Below, in pieces: positions 30,614-36,673 of a stretch of DNA of 64,000 nt. Each line of letters opens with the position of its first letter. Position 1 is the first letter of the stretch. The notes beneath the pieces were generated by a model that worked only from the letters and a program-made list of their open reading frames with translations, was not told the DNA's origin and did not search any database. The stretch is taken from NCBI GenBank assembly GCA_964023275.1, contig OZ029916.1:41631896-41695895 (forward strand), read 5' to 3'. The translations under genes were made by a program, and so were the position numbers. The DNA is from Norana najaformis. Lineage: Eukaryota > Annelida > Clitellata > Crassiclitellata > Hormogastridae.

Positions 30614-30644
<31 letters not shown>

Positions 30645-31278
30645 ATGCTGATGATGATGATAATGATGGCGATGATGACGACAACGACGATGATCCACAC
30701 GACATGACGACGGCCAACACCGGAACAATTGCTTCCTGGTAATAATTGACAACTTATAATGTTTATAATCAATAAACTTACTAAAATACTAGAATATTTT
30801 TTAAAAAGATGGACGTGGGCCTAGGTCTAATGTAACAGCTAAACAAAACATTACATTGCAATTGCATTAACAATAACAAATAGGATTACAATTACGACTG
30901 CATTTACAATTACTATCACAATCACAATCTGAATTACAATTACAATTGCAATCACAATCACAATCGAATAGTCTTACAGTAGCATGCTCTTCTTTCAAAT
31001 GGAGATTCTTACCGGATAGCTGGTGGCCATGTGCATGTTGCCAGATGAGATGTTTTCAAACAGCGGTTCCGAATGATCCGATGAGAAACTGTTGCTGGCT
31101 GCTGCGGCAGATGACGGTGAAGAAGCCAATGGATGCTTCGTGGACGCCTGCTCCATGACCTGATTCATAAAGCGCGATCAGACATGCAAAACCTTTTCAA
31201 CGCCATCCACTACGCGAGTATACAGTATATGAAACATCGATCGACCCAACATCTATAGATACAATTACAATCGATATG

Positions 31279-31360
<82 letters not shown>

Positions 31361-34300
31361 GTTATAGAAAAAGAAATGCATTGAAATAATTTATATATAG
31401 GCCTACAGATGATATTTCTATGCACTATATATACATACTGCGTTGTAAATAAAGACCTGTCCAGGTGTGGACATAAAATAGATTTATATGGAAATAGCCA
31501 TTTTAAGCGTGACGACTATCACTTCGCCTCATTCTCCTCTTTCATCCTCTCCTCCTCCTTCTCCTCCTCCTCCTCAAAATGAACCAAATTGAATCAACTG
31601 AATCAGTTTGAGTAAACTTTAATCTAACTGAACCAAATAAATCCTACTGACATAGCACTTGGAGAATCAAATTTAGACCAGGTGAATCCAACCAATTAAG
31701 TCTCACTGAATCCAGTTGAATCAAACTGAATCATATCGAACGTACACTAACTGAATCCAACTTTATCAAGCTGAATCCAATTGAATCTAAACTGAAGCTA
31801 GTTTTATGTCATTTAACGCCATTATAAACATCTGGGGCACGGTAGTCAACTGGAGAGAGTGCTCGGCTTGTAACGCGGAGAGTACGGGTTCGAATTTCCC
31901 CTGAAACGGTCACTGTGTAGAGGCCTTGAGCAAGTCCTTAAATCACAATTGCTCGGCGCCATCGACTGATGCTAAGTCTTTAGACAGTGGCGCCTAATAA
32001 ATGCAGAAATAATGAACTGTTGCACTCAAGTGACGCGAACTTCCTCACGTGTCCTTTGTAATCGCATGGCATTCCAACAAGACCTCCAACAAGACCTCGC
32101 GCCTAATAAACACGACCTGTGAGCCCTCAGCAAGGATTTTAATAGAAAGGAGAACTTAATATCTGGCGATTGCGAATTGCCATGTCGCAAAGAGCTTTTT
32201 GAAAGGCGCTATACAAATATTCAGCTACACACGTGTGTGAATACAAAGAGCTTTGGCATCCAGTGCAATCGATGACCTATGCAAGGATCAGTAATAGACG
32301 GATGATGCAATTCAGTTTATGTGACTGTGGCGACATCTGCACGACTCCATAGTGCTGCGTTTCGATGTCATGTAACAGATTACATACACGTCTTACGATA
32401 CAAAATGAAGGCATCTGCTGTTGTAAACGCATGGAGCATGCAACGCATATATGTATATAAACATTACCTATATACATATCCGAATGCAAAATCGTAAGGA
32501 TCGATTCTCGTTAAAAAGGGTTTAATTTGAAAAAATGAGTTCAAATTGTTTGAAGTATATTTAGCAAAAATAACAGTAAGCGTTGATCCAAGAAGACTAT
32601 TCAGTAATATATTGCGTTATATCGTAATGTAGAGGACGCGGTGGTGTAGTGGTATGGTATGTGCCTCGTAATCGTAGGGTCGCGGCTTCGAATCTGCCTC
32701 AAGCCACTCCGTAGCGACCTTGGACAAGTTGCTCATCTACAATTGTCTGTAAAGAAGGCAACGGAAAACCATCTCACTCATCTTATCCCCCGGTGGCATA
32801 AAGCCAATGGACCTGCCTTCGGGCAGAGAACTCATCATCGTCGTCATCGTCGTCGTCGTCGCGTAATGTAATACAAGTGCGTATTTATCATAGAGCCATC
32901 CAATCAAGTGTCTATTAAAGGCGAATCTCATTAACCTAGATTATGCTCGAATAACTGGAAGATCCACCATATGGATCCGCCTGCATGACGAGCTCTCGCG
33001 CACACAGCACCCAACTAACGGAGTTCTTCTTGCGTTGAACTGTAGGCAATGTGTGGCTGATGCATTCATAGACCTTAGATGCATTTGATGTCTAGAACTC
33101 AATGACAGGCACGTGTTTCTATTTTTACTCGTAAAAGCCGTTAACTGTAAAGTGATCGTTAAGCCAAGCCTTCATTAGGCTTTCAAAGCGTTGGAATTTA
33201 CTGATTAAACCCAGGAAATGGAGGGTCGATTAAACACAAGCACCCGTGATAATGGCAAACATGTCGGAAGTGATACAGGGGCCTATAGTTTACACAAGAG
33301 AGTTCAGTTCTTTCTGACCGCCTTCTAATGACTAAATTGTGAATAAAATGTAACAATGTCAATTTCTGCTTCGGCCTTTCACTCTAAAAGCAAAACATTC
33401 CTCTTTCACACATCGTACCCTGACACCCCTTCTTCCTCTTATCTCTCTCTCCCCTCTCCTACCCCAAACACCATACCCCGTAGCTGCCACGCTGTCTCTC
33501 CGTCTGACCTTTGGATCTTGACCTGGAAGCGAACCCTTTTGCCTATCGATTTTGTTTTGACTGAGCGCCTGCGAATAAGCTGGTCCCCGCGACGTGGCTT
33601 TCGTTGAGCGCTGTAGAAATCTCGGAATTACAATTACGATTACGATCAAGAGATTTCAGTTCTTTCTTAGCGCCTTCCATTGACTAAATTGTGAATAAAA
33701 TGTAACAATGTCAGTGTTGTTCTAACAATAGCCTATGCCTAATTATTTACACTAACCTTTCAGCAGTCGAAGTATTATTTATTCAAAGTAATCGCATGTA
33801 TCGGATCAGCTTAACTGCGCAGTAGTCGGCCAAACGCAGGCCTAACTCTGCTGTATAGACATGCAGTGGTTTAATCCAAATAAAACGGTATAATAGGCCT
33901 ACAATATTTGTTTTTCGGCAGTCACTCCGCAAGTAACGAGCTCCTCAAACCGATCTCCTATGTATCCATTGAAAGCAAAGGCATGGGTCCTCGCTTAGAA
34001 GCGTTTTAAATGTAAAATTTGTTTAAATTATAAAAACGAATAATACACAGCAAAATTAAACGCGGATCCAACATAACAACAATATGATAGCACTCGGTTC
34101 AGGAATGCACATTACGAGCCTTTAACTTGGCCTAAGGGACCAGTGGAATACTGAAGCAGTGGTCTGAATTGTCGCCATATACAATAAAGGTGACATGCAA
34201 ATGTGGTTTACAAATAACTGACCTACAGACACAGGCTGCATAATAAATTTTACTTGACTGTCCAAAGCAGCCGTTACGGAAAGTAAATTCGCTCATAAGT

Positions 34301-36634
34301 TTCTTATGTTTACATATAAATATTAACTACAGCCATTATGCATGCATATATAGGCCTATGTAATTGCACATCGTTTAGACTGATGTGCAGTGAAGTCCAG
34401 TTATACTTTCAGCTGTAAAGTTGACAAGCGATAAAGTCCTAAAAATACCCCTTTATTTCTATACAAAAGCGTTTACACAAGTTTACACAAATAGGTATAA
34501 CAAGTTAGAGTCTGATAACGCACACCCCATGCATGCATCCATATATTTTTCAGCCTTAAGATACACTTGTGTAGATCAGCTAGACAGCCAAGTGTGCAAT
34601 GCTTTTGAGAGTTTCTTAAAGAAGCTATGTAGACACACATTCACACACACACACACACACACAGCCATACACACACAATAAATACTCTAGATAGGCTTAA
34701 CGTAATACTACTGTAATAGGCTTGATAGTAGGTTTACTAGATTGCTCGTATATATGTAATGTTTGGTGTGGAAACACGTTTACACTTATTGTCTACAAAA
34801 TGTGTATTTCACGAGAGTTTTGGCTACGTTAATGAGTGAGTTTACAGTTTTCCACAAATTACATTGCAGTTAATTGTACTTTGGCATGTAATGTCTAATT
34901 CAAAAGATTTTAGCCACACTAGTGTGTGCTGTTACCACACAGTAGCAGAACACTCGCGTGTCTGTTCAGAGAGAGTCGCATTACACGACGAAGGAATATA
35001 TTTAACAAAAAAGCTTCAATTCTCAGCTTTTTAGTTGATTGCTGGGACATATGGCCAGCGAATTCCAGGTCTGGGGGTCGACAGCTCAAGGCTCTGGAAT
35101 TCGCTGCTTCGGTCCGATCTGAAAGTCTATGATGTAATTTATGTTTGTGTTAGGGCTAAAGTCTTGTCCTTTTCGCACTGTTTATCCCCCGTAGCCTGCC
35201 TTTCAGTCTTGGGGCTTCATGGATCTGAGCTACTGGTTCTGCCTGTAGGACTGTGACTTCTGAAAGCGGTTTCACTTATTAAAGAGACCACTGAATAGAC
35301 AAGATGTGACAAGAATTGGAGTTTAATATATACTGATTTACATGTGTCATCCGTACTGTGTTACTCTCTCTGTCTCTGTCTATCTGTCTGTCTGTCTGTC
35401 CGTCCGTCTGTCTGTCTTTGTCTCTGTCTCTGTCTGTCTCTGTCTCTCTCTCTCTCTCTGTCTTTCCGTCTCTGTCTCTGTCAAGTGTCTGTCTGTCTGT
35501 CTCTATCTAACTCTCTCTCTCTGGCTGGAATTAATCCTTATTCCCTCATTCTTAAACTGAGCAGTTCCTTTACGTTAGTTGCAACCATTAAAGTATTTAG
35601 CAAGTCCTATAATCCAAAAACCATTAGCAGTCCAGTGGAATGCACGATTATTAGCCGGTTCAAATCGGTACAGAAAAGAGTGTTTGGCTTTTGCGGGAAA
35701 TACTGCCGACGTTTCGTGCACGTGATTTCTGAACGGATGTTCTGAAGAAGTAGGATGTCAATTCGAACAATGAAGCGCACAATTGACAAGGATATACACT
35801 GCCTACGAAGACACTCGCATTATATAATAGTGTCTTTACTACTGCGTCTGTCTGTCTGTCATGTCTCTGTCTGTCTGTCTATCTGTCTGTCTGGCAGGCT
35901 ATGGAGGATAAGCAATACGAAAAGGATCACCAGACGATAGATCTAATCTAGAATTTCTTACATTATTTCACTTACGTAAACCTGTTTAGCTGCGTAGCCG
36001 ACTGGTCTGAGCGCTCGCCTTTTAACTCGAAGTTTGGGGGCCTCAGGTACCTGAGACAGTTACTGCGTATTGTGATCTTGGGCATGCCCTTCACGCATAG
36101 CTGCTCATCGATTGATGTTTAGTCATTAGCTAGTGGCACTTAAAGACACCGAAATAATAATAAGTAAAGCTCGTCTATTTGAAAGTCAGAAGTAAAGTCA
36201 CAGGCCACAATACGTTCTAAACGAGGCGGCCTAATGTCTAGATCGATGTGTAGGGCTGCTCAACCGTAGCCTATATTAGACAAATGCATTGAGCCGCCTG
36301 TGCCTAACCAGACGTAACATAGACTTCTTTTAAACCAGCACGAATGCGCAACGAATGAATTCAGATTTTATTGACTAAATGCCATTTGTTTATACGATTT
36401 CTGAATTAACTTTAAACTCCGATTTGAAGCAGATTTTCTTTACTACAGGAAGATGGATCATCCTGTATACAACCCTCAGCCTTGATTTTACAGACTTTAC
36501 CTTCAGAAGTTATTGTCGACTTTACCGACATCAACATAATGATCATGCTTTAAACCTTCACCGTAAACCGCTGTTGGTTATAAATGTTTAGTTGGCTCTC
36601 AGATATAGTTTATATTAGTGTCTTTACTATTGCA

Positions 36635-36673
<39 letters not shown>

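Larger units (their letters stand above)
25500..31012. other. RALGAPA intron 2
   Basis: 5.5 kb holding an RLE-type LINE remnant, a hAT remnant, two SINE-B copies and several microsatellites (separate entries). No other gene was seen; about 27250-27640 and 28060-28570 are unremarkable. Confidence 0.7.

Noticed and set aside
30149..30772. Frames of about 180-207 codons rich in Asp, Met, Ile or His on both strands
   Set aside because: The (GAT/GAC)n tract lacks stops in several frames at once, which argues against coding.
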